Source: Stropharia rugosoannulata (taxonomy: Eukaryota; Basidiomycota; Agaricomycetes; Agaricales; Strophariaceae). From it: a DNA stretch of 64,000 bases. The stretch is taken from assembly GCA_028532985.1 (NCBI GenBank), contig JANCIK010000004.1, forward strand, positions 1,426,001 to 1,490,000. Direction: 5' to 3'. The notes beneath the pieces are model-generated. The model saw only the letters and a list, made by a program, of their open reading frames with translations. It had not been told where the DNA came from and did not search any database. Position 1 is the first letter of the stretch. Every line of letters starts with the position of its first letter. Shown here piece by piece: positions 23,405 to 35,259 of this stretch. Both the position numbers and the translations under genes were made by a program.

Positions 23405-26050
23405 ATGCTCGACCATTGCTCAATTTCGCATAAAGGTAGTTATATATCTTGTATCCTCGCTTATGGCTAATGACATAATTAGGCGGTATCGTCCTTTGGT
23501 CCCGGTCGTTCACCCCCGATGCTGCCCAGCTAGCGTCATCATCATCTTCCCCAGTCAATTCGCTTATACGTGAAGCACTCATCGAGGGGCGCACTACGGA
23601 AGAAAAGTATGAAAAAGACGGCTACGCTGTAAAATGGACCTTCGTGAACGACCTGGAGCTAATTTTTGTGGTAAGCACGTCCACAGTTATCATAGACTCT
23701 TGCATCTGAGCAATTTTTCGGATTCATGTGCCCCAGGTCGCATACCAACGCATCCTCCAACTTACATATGTTGATGAATTACTCTTAACGATGAAGCGCG
23801 TTTTTATCCAATACTTCGGACCGTTCGTGGCGTCGTTCGTCGCTTCCCTGCATAAAATTAATAATACGGGCACTCTTGCTGTACAAGAAGCGACTTGGGA
23901 CTTTGCGCAAGCATTTGAGCGTTGGGATACGCTGTTTAATACACTGTTGAAAAGCTTAGAAGAGAAGGCGGCCCTGGTGCGTTTGTCCTGATACTGCTTG
24001 TCCTCCTTTCCTTTATATTAATACGCCCCTAGGACCGTAAAGCACGCCTGCGTACTTCTAACGTTCGACCGCCTATTCAACCTACCACCCCGCCTTCCGC
24101 AGAAGAGACGGATACAGGTACGTGAATCATATGAGAAACCCCGACATCGCTGATCTTGCCTCCGAAGTGCCGTCTACCAATCCAGACGCCCCTCAGGACG
24201 GACAGCAGATCGCTAGAAATGTACAAGCTCTGAAAAACAGACTGCGCGGCAAAGGGGTTCGGCGTCGGGGAGCGGGACGTCTGGACCTTGGAAGTGGCAG
24301 GGACTCACACCCAGAGTCTGAGTAAGTGTTACTCCATCCATCAGTTTTACTTTCTGTCGCTCAACTTGCGCTTCAGTTCTGACACGCAGCCAAAACGCAA
24401 AGCCCCTGCCAAATCCGGGCGTAAATGGGGAGATGAAGCACCCACCGAGTCCGATATGGCCTCCCTCGACTTTAGCATTGACAAAGGAGCGCCGAATGGC
24501 ACATATGTTGGGTCCCATGATCTCCAGGCATTGGTGGATCAGTCGTCACTCGGGATACGAACCAGTGATGGCATGTATGAGGTGAAGGATTGGGACTTTT
24601 CGAAAGAGAAAGGGTCGGATGATGCCGCAGATGCTATCGCCAAAGCATTGAAGCCCCTGGACGCGAAAACGAAAGCGTCTGAAGGCTCCCTGGGAGCGTT
24701 CAGTTCTCTATTCGCACGCCTTACTGGCTCTAAGGTGCTCACCGAGGCGGATCTAAAGCCTGTCTTGGAAGCAATGAAGCAGCATTTAATGAAGAAGAAT
24801 GTTGCCAAAGACATTGCCGACAAAGTCTGCGAAGGCGTCGGGGAGGGCCTAATTGGCAAAAAAGTTGCTGGATTCCAGAGTAGGTAACTTTACTGTAGAT
24901 TCCGCATCTTGCTCATTTCCACATTTCTAGCCATCAACAACGCAGTCCGACAAGCTTTGTCAACCTCACTTACTCGGATACTTACGCCAAAGACCTCAAC
25001 AGATCTTCTGTTATCCATACGAACAAAGCTGTCCGCGCCAATTGCTTCCAACCAACAACGTTTGCCGTATAGCATAACGTTCGTTGGCGTTAACGGAGTA
25101 GGCAAAAGCACCAATCTGTCGAAAGTCTGTTTTTGGTTGATCCAGAATGGACTAAGGGTCTTGATTGCTGCTTGCGACACTTTCAGGTCCGTTTTACTGT
25201 TATTATGGGAAATCAAGTAACCATCCTAAAATCTTCATCAGGAGTGGAGCAGTTGAACAGCTCCGTGTCCATGTACGGAATCTGAGTATGCTTGGGATAA
25301 ACGGAGCTGGCGATAGTAAAGGCCGCGTCGAACTTTTTGAACGTGGATACGGGAAAGATGCAGCAGGCATCGCCCGTGAAGCTATACATTACGGTTGGTG
25401 AATCACTTGCTTCGTTTGTTCGTATTCACTGAGCATCTGCTCTAGGGCGAGACAATAATTTTGATGTAGTACTTATAGACACGGCAGGTAGAATGCAAGA
25501 TAACGAGGTACATAGTTCAATCTGAAGTCCCTAATAGTTACTAACAATCACTGGTCTTGATTTAGCCCCTTATGCGTGCCCTTGCTAAAGTAAGCGCAGT
25601 CCGTTACATCCGTTGTTCCTGTATCACTAAACAAATTTTCAGTTGGTTTCCGTCAACAACCCTGATAAGATTATCTTTGTCGGAGAAGCCCTAGTCGGAA
25701 ATGAAGCTGTTGATCAATTAACAAAGTTCGACCGGGCCCTGCGCGACTTCTCATCTGCATCAGGCCATGGCCGTGGTATTGACGGTATGTTAGTTACGAA
25801 GTGGGATACCGTGGACGATAAGGTAAGTTGTATATCCCTATCTTTCTGTACAACACATCTAATGATATGATAGGTTGGTGCAGCACTCTCCATGACATAT
25901 GTCACTGGGCAGCCCATCATTTTTGTTGGTTGCGGACAGGTACGTTACGATTTCTCCCACAGAACATAAAATGACAACTTGAAATAGACTTATACCGACC
26001 TGAGGCAGCTAAGAGTAGCTAACGTTGTCCAGGCCATTCTGAAAGACTGA
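23405..26050 (+). CDS. SRP101: Signal recognition particle receptor alpha subunit
   Basis: SR-alpha docks the SRP-ribosome complex at the ER membrane through GTP-dependent pairing with SRP54. The N-terminal SRX domain (MLDHCSISHKGGIVLWSRSF, then VAYQRILQLTYVDELL) binds SR-beta. A charged linker follows (KRKAPAKSGRKWGDE). The NG domain then has the helical N part (LFARLTGSKVLTEADLKPVL) and the GTPase: G1 FVGVNGVGKSTNLSK, the SRP-GTPase insertion box motif ACDTFRSGAVEQL, G3 LIDTAGRMQDNE, G4 TKWDT and closing motif GQPIIFVGCGQ. The C-terminus is YTDLRQLRVANVVQAILKD. About ten introns are present, including one flanking a 24-nt exon encoding PLMRALAK (25566-25589). The start is the ATG that gives the conserved SRX opening. 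Confidence 0.95.
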
Positions 26051-26359
26051 TGATTATTATACAAGTGTACTATACCATTCTGCTATGTAGTAGCACGTTT
26101 ATTTATGTGTCTGTACTATGTATTCCTTTTTATTACTTGTTGTTGCTGCATAACTCTCAGTTATATAGTTTATATCGGAGGTTTTAGAGAATCTTTCTCA
26201 TCAATGTTTAGTTCCAACATCACTACAGATAGGCACGGTAATAAATAAATGTTTAACACAAGTACAGCGACAAGTAATAAACTTGGCAGTAGCCAAATAC
26301 AGAAGGTGAACTACCGCATTAGGAAACCATAGTGCCTGATGCCAAGTGACTGCCGATGA
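26051..26359. other. Convergent 3' flanks
   Basis: AT-rich stretch between the stops of the SRP receptor gene and the membrane protein gene. It contains AATAAA-like strings (for example near 26240 in both directions) and no coding frame, as expected of two converging 3' untranslated regions. Confidence 0.4.
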
Positions 26360-27328
26360 TCAAACAACGTCCGTCTTCTCGTTCATGGCGCTAGTCCTGG
26401 GGCTGGGTTCCCATGGAGCTGTGGGCATTGCTTCTGGGATGTCATGGAAAGACCCGTTTTGGGAGTGGTAGCTTCGCGTGTTGCGTGGGAAGGGGAATGG
26501 AGGCGGGGTGGTGCCCTCTGTGAACGGGTATTGGTTCCCCACCAGAAACTCCGCGGACGGCGCCGTCTTCTTCGCCTTTCGCCGCCGGCGGACAAGCAGG
26601 AGGGCGACGATGAGGAGAATAATTGTTAAAGCGCCCAGGACGCCACCGACTATGGCGCCCGCGTGGCTGCTTGACGATGCCGCGGCGTCGCGCGTGTTAG
26701 GAGAATTTAAAGTTGTGGAGGACGTGCTGGAACTGTCTGGAACTATCACTGAAGAGGTAGCGTCTGGCGAGATGGGCACTGTCATGATTTTAGTAACGCC
26801 CTGGGCGTTAATGGATGTGATCGTTTGCACGCCCCTGCCACTTGCAGCAGGCGACATGGAGATGTGCGAATTTGTGGGAGTGGAAGTCGGTTCAGATACG
26901 GCATTAGTCGCATCGCTTCCAGTCCCTGATGAAAGGGAGGCAGAAGGTGTACTTGGACCATCCGTCGGGAGCGTTGTTGTAGAAGGCGGCTGTGTAGTGT
27001 TCGGCGCGCTTGTAGGAGAAGATGGCGATGGAATCGCATTGACAGAAGTCTTTATTATGATAGACGATGTTGCCTGTGTGACTGACGTAGTGTTATCTGT
27101 AGGGGAATGGGGAGAGGAAGGATCCAACGGCTGTGTTGGAGTTGAGTGTGTGGTGATGGGTGCAGTGGATTGGGTAGCAGTAGGCGAGGTAGAAGAAGTT
27201 GACTTAGTCGAGCATCGCCACGTCGGGATGCAGCCATGGGGAAAGTTCAAGTCTTTGATACCTAGCGGTGGCTGCAGAAAGTCAGTCAATCGACTGTATA
27301 CAGCTCGGGATAATAACGGCCGTACCAT
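26360..27328 (-). CDS. Ser/Thr-rich single-pass membrane protein
   Basis: The product has a long Ser/Thr/Pro-rich region (STPTQPLDPSSPHSPTDNTT and more), likely O-glycosylated and outside the cell. One membrane segment follows, AGAIVGGVLGALTIILLIVA, then a basic stop-transfer RRRRKAKK and a cytoplasmic tail of about 80 aa ending MNEKTDVV. This layout is shared by Mid2/Wsc-like wall sensors and many Agaricomycete one-helix proteins. No signal peptide is evident at the ATG chosen (27328), and the region upstream in frame has hydrophobic codons but no suitable ATG. A strong acceptor with a CTGAC branch (TTGACTGACTTTCTGCAG) lies near 27273, so the ATG may be followed directly by a 54-nt in-frame intron. 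The N-terminus is therefore uncertain. Confidence 0.65.
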   Translation of the reverse strand: MVRPLLSRAVYSRLTDFLQPPLGIKDLNFPHGCIPTWRCSTKSTSSTSPTATQSTAPITTHSTPTQPLDPSSPHSPTDNTTSVTQATSSIIIKTSVNAIPSPSSPTSAPNTTQPPSTTTLPTDGPSTPSASLSSGTGSDATNAVSEPTSTPTNSHISMSPAASGRGVQTITSINAQGVTKIMTVPISPDATSSVIVPDSSSTSSTTLNSPNTRDAAASSSSHAGAIVGGVLGALTIILLIVALLLVRRRRKAKKTAPSAEFLVGNQYPFTEGTTPPPFPFPRNTRSYHSQNGSFHDIPEAMPTAPWEPSPRTSAMNEKTDVV

Positions 27329-27630
27329 AGCGCTTTGTTTACCCCTCCGTACAGCACCCTTACAGATGTGTGTATTGAAATGAAAGATAAATAAGTAGGC
27401 AATGGAGGCAATAACGAGAGGTATACACAGAGTCAATACATGGAGAGACAGAAGGGGGATGAAAGACAGAGGGGGGATGTGAGAAATGTTCTGGAAGCAA
27501 CACCTGTGCGCTGCCAGACGCTCAGGCCGGCGCGCGCGTTGATGCGCGCCCATAGCAACGCGATGACATAATCCATCTATGAACTTGTGTATTTCTGTCG
27601 GTGTCAGGCTTATTCCACATGATGCATTAG
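27329..27630. other. Divergent intergenic region, membrane protein / glyoxalase II
   Basis: About 300 bases between two divergent genes. The minus strand is CT-rich and stays open in the frame of the membrane protein, but lacks an ATG in a sensible place; a missed 5' exon is possible here. Confidence 0.35.
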
Positions 27631-28680
27631 ATGATCTCTCGTCGCCAGCTCCGCCTCTTCCCTCGCATCGCATCCCAGTACCGCACAATGAAGGTCATCC
27701 CCGTCCCCGTCCGCGACGACAACTACGCCTACCTGCTCATCGACGAGGCCACCAGCACCGCCGCAGCCGTCGATCCGTATGACGTGCCCAAGGTCGCCGC
27801 CGCCGCGACCGAGCACGGCGTGCAGATTGTTGCAGGAATAACTACGCACCATCACTTTGACCACAGCGGCGGCAACAAGGTGTGTATCTCCCATCACCCC
27901 TTCGTTTGATCATCTAGCTCACTCCACGCGCTACAGGACTTCGTGTGTTCTCCGTTGTATTATAAGCTGATGCGCCACTGACGCCATTCCCAGGCCGCGA
28001 AGTACCCCGGCGTACCCATCTACGGCGGCAGCGACAAGGTGCCCGAGCTGACGCACCTCGTCAAGGACAAGGACGACTTCACGGTTGGGAACAGTATTCA
28101 TGTCAAGTGAATATATCCTGCTCTCACTGGAAGATCTTCAGGTTAATGAATCCTGCAGATGTCTTGCTACTCCCTGCCACACACAAGACTCGATATGCTA
28201 CTATGTTACTGACACTGCTAAGACTAGCCAACCTGGTGGCGTCTTCACTGGCGACACACTCTTTATGGCTGGCTGTGGTCGCTTCTTTGAAGGAGTTGGG
28301 TCTGAAATGATTGCCGCCCTCAGCTATCTTGGGACATTGCCGGACGAAACTATTGTCTACAATGGTCACGAATATACCAAGGGCAGTTTGGCTTTTGGAA
28401 AGCACGTTGACCCGGAAAACCCTGCCATTGTACGCCTAGAGGATTTAGCAGCAAAGAATAAGATTACAACGGGCTTGACTACTATCGGCGATGAGAAGCA
28501 ATGGAACGTATTCATGCGCTTGGACAGTGAACCTGTCTTGTCAGTAATTCATGTTTTCTGTCGACATCACATTCTCATCTGTCATTTGCATACAGGAAAG
28601 CGACATCGTCAGACAAAGACACGCCCAAGAGCGCAGTCATGGATGCTCTTCGAGAGTTAAAGAACAGCTTCAGAGGATAA
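27631..28680 (+). CDS. GLO2: Hydroxyacylglutathione hydrolase (glyoxalase II)
   Basis: Glyoxalase II hydrolyses S-lactoylglutathione to lactate and glutathione, the second step of methylglyoxal detoxification. It is a metallo-beta-lactamase fold enzyme with the binuclear metal motif THHHFDHSGGNK, a downstream metal His in CLATPCHTQDSICYY, the bridging Asp in GGVFTGDTLFMAGCGRFFEG, and the last His in ETIVYNGHEYTKG. Three introns are present. The C-terminus after the last is KATSSDKDTPKSAVMDALRE then LKNSFRG. Two in-frame starts exist: 27631 gives an Arg-rich leader (MISRRQLRLFPRIASQYRT) that looks like a mitochondrial presequence, and 27688 gives MKVIPVPVRDDNYAYLLIDE, the usual cytosolic start. 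One gene may thus serve both compartments. Confidence 0.94.
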
Positions 28681-28895
28681 GTCCGGATCCATCAGAATAT
28701 TGTACACTTAAGACAGACCACAGTTTCACAACTTCCTACTCAGACTGTTAGCAAGCAGTACGAGTTGTATATGCCATATTGAAATACAATTATTATTGAT
28801 AAAACAGAATTGCCGAGGTATGCTTCTGAATACAGATGTCCAAATTGATTTTACGAGATGCCTCCACAGTACGGTACAGCGAATCATCCGAGTCA

Positions 28896-29793
28896 TTAGC
28901 CCAGACCAACCGCTTTGGCCACGATCGAGCGGGCGTAGGGGATATAAGACAAATTGTACCAGGTGAAAGCCAGAAACTCTATGATCACGAATACTGCGGG
29001 CGAAGAGTAAGGAACTGACGCTGTCGCAATATGATATGATGCACTTACTGATACAAAGGATCTGCACATAACAAACGTGTCAGGAAAACATTTATGAGAT
29101 ATATTACTAGCGTACTCACCCCGTTCGAGAGTACAAAGGCGGCAACGAACACCATACCGATGGACGCTAGAAATACAATTGACGCCACAACTCGGACGGG
29201 TTTGAACATCTAGAAATATACTTGTCGGCGAAAGCCCATTTCTGCCCGAAAAGCGCAGCATGAACTTACAAGTTTGAGTTGTTTATAAAACTACCCCAAC
29301 ACATAAAGAGAAAAAAGTTGAGCAAAGGCAGCACTGGTAGTGAATAGAAGAGAGCTGCTCACCCCGATGAGAAAGCCTGTCCCGACGAGCGATACTATAG
29401 TTCCGAAGATATAAAGCACTGCCCAATGTATGTAAGCTTGAGATATGTGTCTATGACAGGCAAACAAGCAGACCGTACCGGCGAAAAGCGTCAGCTGTCC
29501 GAGCGTTAAGACGATCGTCCCCAGCAAGCTCAGCACGAAACCAGCGAGTAGGCTGTTGAGAAAAAGAATAATATAAGATGCCAGTCAGCAAGCGCCGGGT
29601 ATCCCTACTAGCTAGCACGCAGCCATATGCGCACGGGTACTCACCACGCGCCGAACCCATACAGCCTTGTCGTCTTCGATAGGTTGAGGAACTTGAAAGC
29701 AGAGTCGCCCTCAAAGAACGACGTGTCTGGGATGACGCTGCTGCTGCCGCCCGTCCCGGCCTCGAGGTTGAACCACCCTTTGCCTGGAGCCAT
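28896..29793 (-). CDS. SFT2: Sft2-family Golgi membrane protein
   Basis: Sft2 is a four-helix membrane protein of the late Golgi that assists endosome-to-Golgi vesicle fusion. The N-terminus is cytosolic (MAPGKGWFNLEAGTGGSSSV) and is followed by FKFLNLSKTTRLYGFGAWLL. Hydrophobic blocks follow in order: AGFVLSLLGTIVLTLGQL, AVLYIFGTIVSLVGTGFLIG, the linker containing MFKPVRVVASIVFLASIGMV, and the diagnostic C-terminus EFLAFTWYNLSYIPYARSIV then AKAVGLG. The TWY.LSYIPYAR block is the family hallmark. About five short introns are present. The start is the first ATG upstream of the conserved part and its leader has no signal peptide, as in the family. Confidence 0.92.
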
Positions 29794-30527
29794 TATTCGT
29801 TCTTATTCAGTTTTCTTAGGGTTTGTATAGAGTTAATTTCACGACAGCAAAACCAGGGAGATGCGCAGGAGAAGGAGCCGGTGAATGCAACAAAGGGCAC
29901 TTGAAATGCTGTGCCAGCAGCGCAGGGGGTGTGGCTAGGGGAAGAAGGTCTTGCGACGCAGCAGTTCACGGATAAAGCTATGTCAGGCCAGATTTGGACA
30001 GCACGGTGATCGCCATGTGACCAAAATGTTGCCAACACCGTTGCAACACCGAACACAAATTTGAAGGTCACCGGTCACCACCAAGACATCTTTGCAGCCT
30101 TCACAGCTTGCCTACTCAACCGGCAAAGCTTGACCAAAGCCGATGGCGTTGATGTTTTCTTTGAGTACGAAGGAATTGCTACTGACCTGACCATGATGAT
30201 ATAATTTAAACGAAGTGAAACCGCAGTTGAACCGCAGGTTAACCTAGGTTAACTCTGCTTTTGAATCAATCTTGGGTAGCTCAGTTTATGCAATCAACTT
30301 GATTCGACAGAGCTCATTAGTCAACATATTATGAAGACTTGGCAAGATTGAGAGGTGCGTAGCACAATTATCATTTTGAAGTACATGAACACATTTCAGG
30401 ACCTAGCATTGAGAAGCGTAAAACGGCGTAACGAGTCATAGCAAGATATAATTGTAGGTTGGTGGTATACAAATTTTTGTCCCAACACGAGCAGCATCAA
30501 AAGAAAGAAAGGAAAAAAGGAGGATAT
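29794..30527. other. Intergenic: SFT2 promoter and EDC4 3' flank
   Basis: About 730 bases without a supported gene. It contains a 16-bp perfect palindrome at 30238-30253 next to two copies of an 8-bp string (AACCGCAG at 30219 and 30230), 11 bp apart. A transcribed RNA cannot be excluded but nothing points to one. Confidence 0.4.
30238..30253. repeat. 16-bp perfect palindrome
   Basis: The sequence GTTAACCTAGGTTAAC reads the same on both strands. It contains two GTTAAC hexamers and follows two AACCGCAG copies spaced 11 bp apart (one helical turn). This could be a binding site for a dimeric regulator in the SFT2/EDC4 intergenic region; no function is known. Confidence 0.55.
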
Positions 30528-33500
30528 CTACTGCTGCATCACCTTGCGACGGAGAGTCTCCTGGATCTCCGAAAGTATGCGAGCAGTATCGGGAGTACCT
30601 TGTCCACCCGGCAGAATGAGCCGCTGTTTCGTGGTGTTTAGCGACTGTTGCACAGTCGGGATCACTCGAGGAATGAAGTCAGAAATGAGCTTGTCCTGGA
30701 AGGTGTTTGGGTGACTGGCAATCGTTTATCAGATACAGCAGACGCTTACCTCAGGGTGCAACAAGTTGGAAACACGCTGTAACCACCACAGAGACGACTT
30801 GAAGATATCATCGCTTGGCGAAATATCCACTCCCCCAATAACAGCGGACAACTATTGAGCGAGTCAGTATAAAGAATATATTAACAGTAATCGAATCCTT
30901 ACCCTGTGAATGAGAGTTAAGATCACTGCCTGAGAGACGAGAGGTGTCCCATTCAATGGCAAAACAACATCGGGATTTGTCCTTCCCAACAGATCACGAA
31001 GCTTAGTGGGGTCCTGAGCATGAAGAACACTCAGGTAGCTCTCGTCCCATTGGTCAGATTTGATAGGCGGCGTCCTGTCTTGAGGAGGTGCAGCTACCGA
31101 TGCTTGAGGAAGGGTCGCAGGCACTGAAGCCTGAGGAGCAGCAATTGTGTTGTACCATTGTTGTTGCTGTTGGATATGAGCGGGAGCCTGCTGTTGAGGT
31201 GCCGGCTGCGCAAAAGAAGGGTGGTTGTGCTGCATATACCCCGGCATGGGCAAATTGACAGGGTTGATGTTCGGCTGCCGCATAACCTGCGGATTGAGAT
31301 TGGGGTTGATAGCAGATTGGGATTGACTGGATGGCCCAGACGATGAGCTCTGCGGGGGCGGTGGACCGGGTACAACGTGCGACATTGGGGCAGGTTGTGA
31401 GTTTATACTCAAGTACTTCACCTGATCAGCCAGTGATCGGACAGTGTGCTCAAGTTCCCTGATATTTGCCTAAGGATGTTAGTCAGGCAGTCATAGATGT
31501 CGAATTATAACTCACCTCGTGCGACCGCACCGATTCCCCAGCCCAAGCAGTCAAATCAGATTTGATAACAGCCAACTCATTGCGCAGCTCGCGCATGAGT
31601 TCCTGGTGCATGCCCGTGGTCTGGTTAGAGTGGAACTGGAAAAATGTGGTCGAAAGAATTTCCTTGACCTGATGCTCGATGACGGGAGCTAATGCAGTAG
31701 TCAAGATGTTCGCGAAGTGACTGGAGATCGTAGGCCGCAGAAGCAGCTTTTCAATCTCATTCGGCAGACTCTGTGCGACTATTAGAACTAGAATAAATAA
31801 TAAACTATGTCGAGACGTACCCTGTTAACAGCCTCTAGTAAGCCGTGTCCTATGTGTTCGTTCAGGGCACTCTTTACTTCATTTCTGGTGATGTTCTCCA
31901 AAGAAGGGAGCACCGAGTTCTGCACTTCACTCTTGACGGCCATTTCCACAACGCGCGTCGTATTCCGAGTCAACTCCGTTGAAATAAGTTTGAGGATTTT
32001 CTCCTGGCGTGCGAAGTCTTCAGCTTGTTCATGGAGGCGGGTCTCTTCAAAGCGTTGGTCTAAAGGGCTGTGAGTATGCAAAGAAATAGAGCTACGGCGA
32101 CTAGCGACTCACGTTGTTTGTCCATTTCTTTACCAATCAGCTTCCCGATGCGACTGTGCAAACTCTCTTCAGTCTTCTTGATTTCCCTCGACAGGGCTTG
32201 ACCTAAGGACGAGTCGTTGATGATGGCTGCGTCTGCTGATTTCGACGCCTTTTCCTTCCCGGAATCGTTGTTGGAAGTGTTTGCAGTTCTTGTCTTGGGC
32301 CCCTTTGATCTCTGATCAGTGGATCGACCCTCAGAATACTCATTCTCGACGTCATCTGACGGTGGGGTACGGCCACGAGGTGTAGAGTAAGCAACAGGTT
32401 GCATAGGCACAGTTCCTTGTGGAACGGGGGGCAGGGACTGGCGTGCCTTGCTGTCCAAGAGAAGCTGTTGCCGTGGATTAACGAAGGGGTACTTATGTTC
32501 GAGTTGGGCAATGGCATTCTCGAACCATTCTTTGCGAATAAGGACTTGGTCAACACCCGTGGAGTGCACCAAGAAGCCCACGAGCGCCAATTCACCCGCA
32601 CTGATCTGTGCGGCCACGCAAGCAGCATGGGCCTCATCCCCATGTGGATCAGCCTCTGCGCTCAGGATGACGAAGTTAATTGTGGGTTTAACGCCAGCGA
32701 ACTCGATCACTTGTTCGATATAACCCCGTTCACTATCCTCGCCGCCGTATGACTCAACGTGAAGTTTAAGAGCGATTAAACTGTCTCGTCGGCAATTCGC
32801 AACCCACAACGTCTGAATCCTCGAGTCGTACACGACATGTCCGAACATCTCTGGGTCCTCTTCATTTCCGTTGACAAAGCTGACTGTTGCAAGGACCATT
32901 TTGGTGCTCGAGGAGAGGAGTTGGAAGATTGTCCCATTTTTCCTCCCGACAACAATTCCTCCATCAACAAAAGTGAGCGAAGAAGGGACATCCTCGCCGC
33001 CCGGAATCTGGTTGACCGAGTATGGCATATTGTCTCGTAGATCCCAAGTGGTTAGTGTGGAATCTTCCGAGATAGCCGCCAAAGAATAATGAGCAACATC
33101 AAAATCGAAAGCTACGACAGGCTGTTACAAAGGATTAATTAGATATCGTGCGGAACATGATAAGCAACTTACTGAATGAACATTGAAAATTTGGCCTATT
33201 AGGTGAATGTCGGAATGAGGCAACGGCTGGCCATGCAAAGCATGCGTAGTCGCCAAATCGATAACAAAAATTTTGTCATGAGCAGCGATAGCAAGTATGT
33301 TATCCTCTTTGGGATTCCATTTGACCGCCCGGACAGCCTCACGCGGATCGCTGGTAGGAGGAATACAAAGCAGAAGACGTCCACTAAAAAGCAATACAAT
33401 GATGAATAGAAGGAATGTGATAAGAAGGGCAATACTTACGGCACATCATCTCTGATGACCTCTGGTAATTCCCAAACCACAAAGCCACCATCAGATGTCA

Positions 33501-34840
33501 CACCTGCCAATCTGTTACTGAAGACAGCCATATCAATAACACTCGCAGTAGTTGAGAATACTTGAGGAAGTTGCAAAAGCGTACGATCTCCACTAGATCG
33601 GGAGATAACACGAACACGTCCTAAAGACTAATGAATGGAAATAGTAGATCGGTAAAATAGTTTTTACCTCTTGTCATTGCATAAGCTACCCAGTGAGTAG
33701 CTCCGATAGTCGTACCTGGCAAAAAGACAGTGTCCTGCCGGACTAGGGCGATTGGTGTCCATTTAACAGAATCATGTGCTTTGATTTCATCCAAAGACTG
33801 AGAAACATCCACGATAATGTTTTGTGATTGGAGACTTTATTCACGCTTTAGCAACACAACTTTTACACAGACAATATACTGATGACTTACATAGGACTTT
33901 CTTGAGGTTTCGGCGCAACAAACTTGGGAGACTGAGGTTGTAACTGCGGCTGTACAACTTTGGGTTGTCTGACGGCGTTGCCGCGGGGACTTGGAGACCC
34001 CTCTTTCTCTGAACGAAGACCGGTAGGATACGGGTTGACAGTGTAGGGTTGCTGGTTGATATTGATCTCACCCGCCCGCGGTTGAGGACGATGTAATGTC
34101 TGGTTTTTAGGAGACGAGTCTCTGGGCGACGATGTGCGGTTGGGTAAAACTACAGGCTTCCCAGAAGGAATGGGAGGCAGAGGGGCCCTGCCAGTATGCT
34201 CAAGCTGTTGATTAAATTCATTTCCACTCAAATATGACTCATAAGCAGGTGGCTGAGGTAGAGACTGAGGCTGCTGAGGTTGCCCGCGCGTCAGATTTTC
34301 CAACAGATTTTCGACGGAGTGACGCTTTGGGTCAGGCGGACTCGCCCAGGGAGCTGGCTCTTCATTCCCACTGGGAACAGGCGCCGGATTAGGAACAGCC
34401 TTCTTCTTAACTGGAGCTGTATTTGAAAGGTGATCAAAAGGCGACGTAAACTCAAACATCGACCTGCGAGGAGAAGGCGGTTGAGCCGGAGGCTGGGATA
34501 GATGAGGGTTAGGAATAGGACGCGCCCTGGGAGAGGCGTCGATGGGCTGGTCGTACTGATTGAAGTTGCGATACTCATCACGCTGGGTGAACGGAGGAGA
34601 TGGCGCCGGCTGTTGTGCACTGTTTCTCTGAACATCGGAATACGTTGTAGATCTTGAAGATGTCCTAATCAATTGGTTAGCATGATTATCTACTGTAAAT
34701 TCACTGCTAATGGTACATACCCTGCAAGCATTTGATCCAACATCTTTTGGGCGTCAGTAACAGGTGGAGATGCATTGGACCTCTGGGAAGAGCCGGGAGG
34801 AGTAGGGGCTTGCTGAGACGGGTGTTGCTGCTGTTGTTGC

Positions 34841-34878
<38 letters not shown>

Positions 34879-35259
34879 GGAAGGCTGCTGTGCAGGTGGA
34901 AGTGGTTGAGGTCGACTAGAAGACTGGCCCCCAATTAAAGACAGCAAAGAGTTCTGTCTTTCTGCAATGGTATTTGGCGAAGCTGTGTCCTCTGGCAGGG
35001 ACAACACTGACGCAGGCGCAGGCGGTTCATGATATGATTCAGAATTGTGAGGATCAATATTTGCTGGGGGCGCAGGGATGGATTGGCTTTGCTCCGCCGG
35101 TGCACTAGCCGATATGTTTTGGAAAAGACTGTCAATGAGATTTGGAGATGAGTTATTAGATATATGCGGCGAGGTGAACAGAGGCTGTTGTGGGGAAGAG
35201 GTTGGTGGCGTTGAATTTCTTGAGAAAAGCGGGTCGTGCAAATTTGCACGACTGTCCAT
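30528..35259 (-). CDS. EDC4: Enhancer of mRNA-decapping 4 (EDC4/Ge-1) homologue
   Basis: EDC4 is a P-body scaffold linking Dcp1/Dcp2. The N-terminal third is disordered: MDSRANLHDPLFSRNSTPPT, a run of 18 Gln, then Pro/Ser/Gln-rich blocks (PSPPFTQRDEYRNFNQYDQP). A WD40 beta-propeller follows (VKWNPKEDNILAIAAHDKIF, STLTTWDLRDNMPYSVNQIP, LQTLWVANCRRDSL region). Next is a charged linker (RSTDQRSKGPKTRTAN), long helices (QEKILKLISTELTRNTTRVV) and the alpha-helical C-terminal Ge-1 domain, ending DTARILSEIQETLRRKVMQQ. This order matches animal and plant EDC4. About twelve introns are present. The start at 35259 is the first ATG of the DPLF block; a longer N-terminus from about 35346 cannot be excluded. 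Confidence 0.85.
34825..34878 (-). repeat. Polyglutamine trinucleotide tract
   Basis: Eighteen consecutive Gln codons in the EDC4 gene, of which 13 are CAG and 5 are CAA on the minus strand. The CAA codons lie at the 3' end of the tract; the uninterrupted CAG run is 9 codons. It is a low-complexity region typical of P-body proteins and may vary in length between strains. Confidence 0.95.

Noticed and set aside
26478..27383. 301-codon open frame on the plus strand, rich in Val, Gly and Glu
   Set aside because: It is the antisense of the Ser/Thr-rich membrane protein exon; a Ser/Thr/Pro-rich gene gives a long open complementary frame. No family features.
34732..34938. Leucine-repeat open frame on the plus strand
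   Set aside because: Reverse complement of the polyglutamine tract in EDC4.
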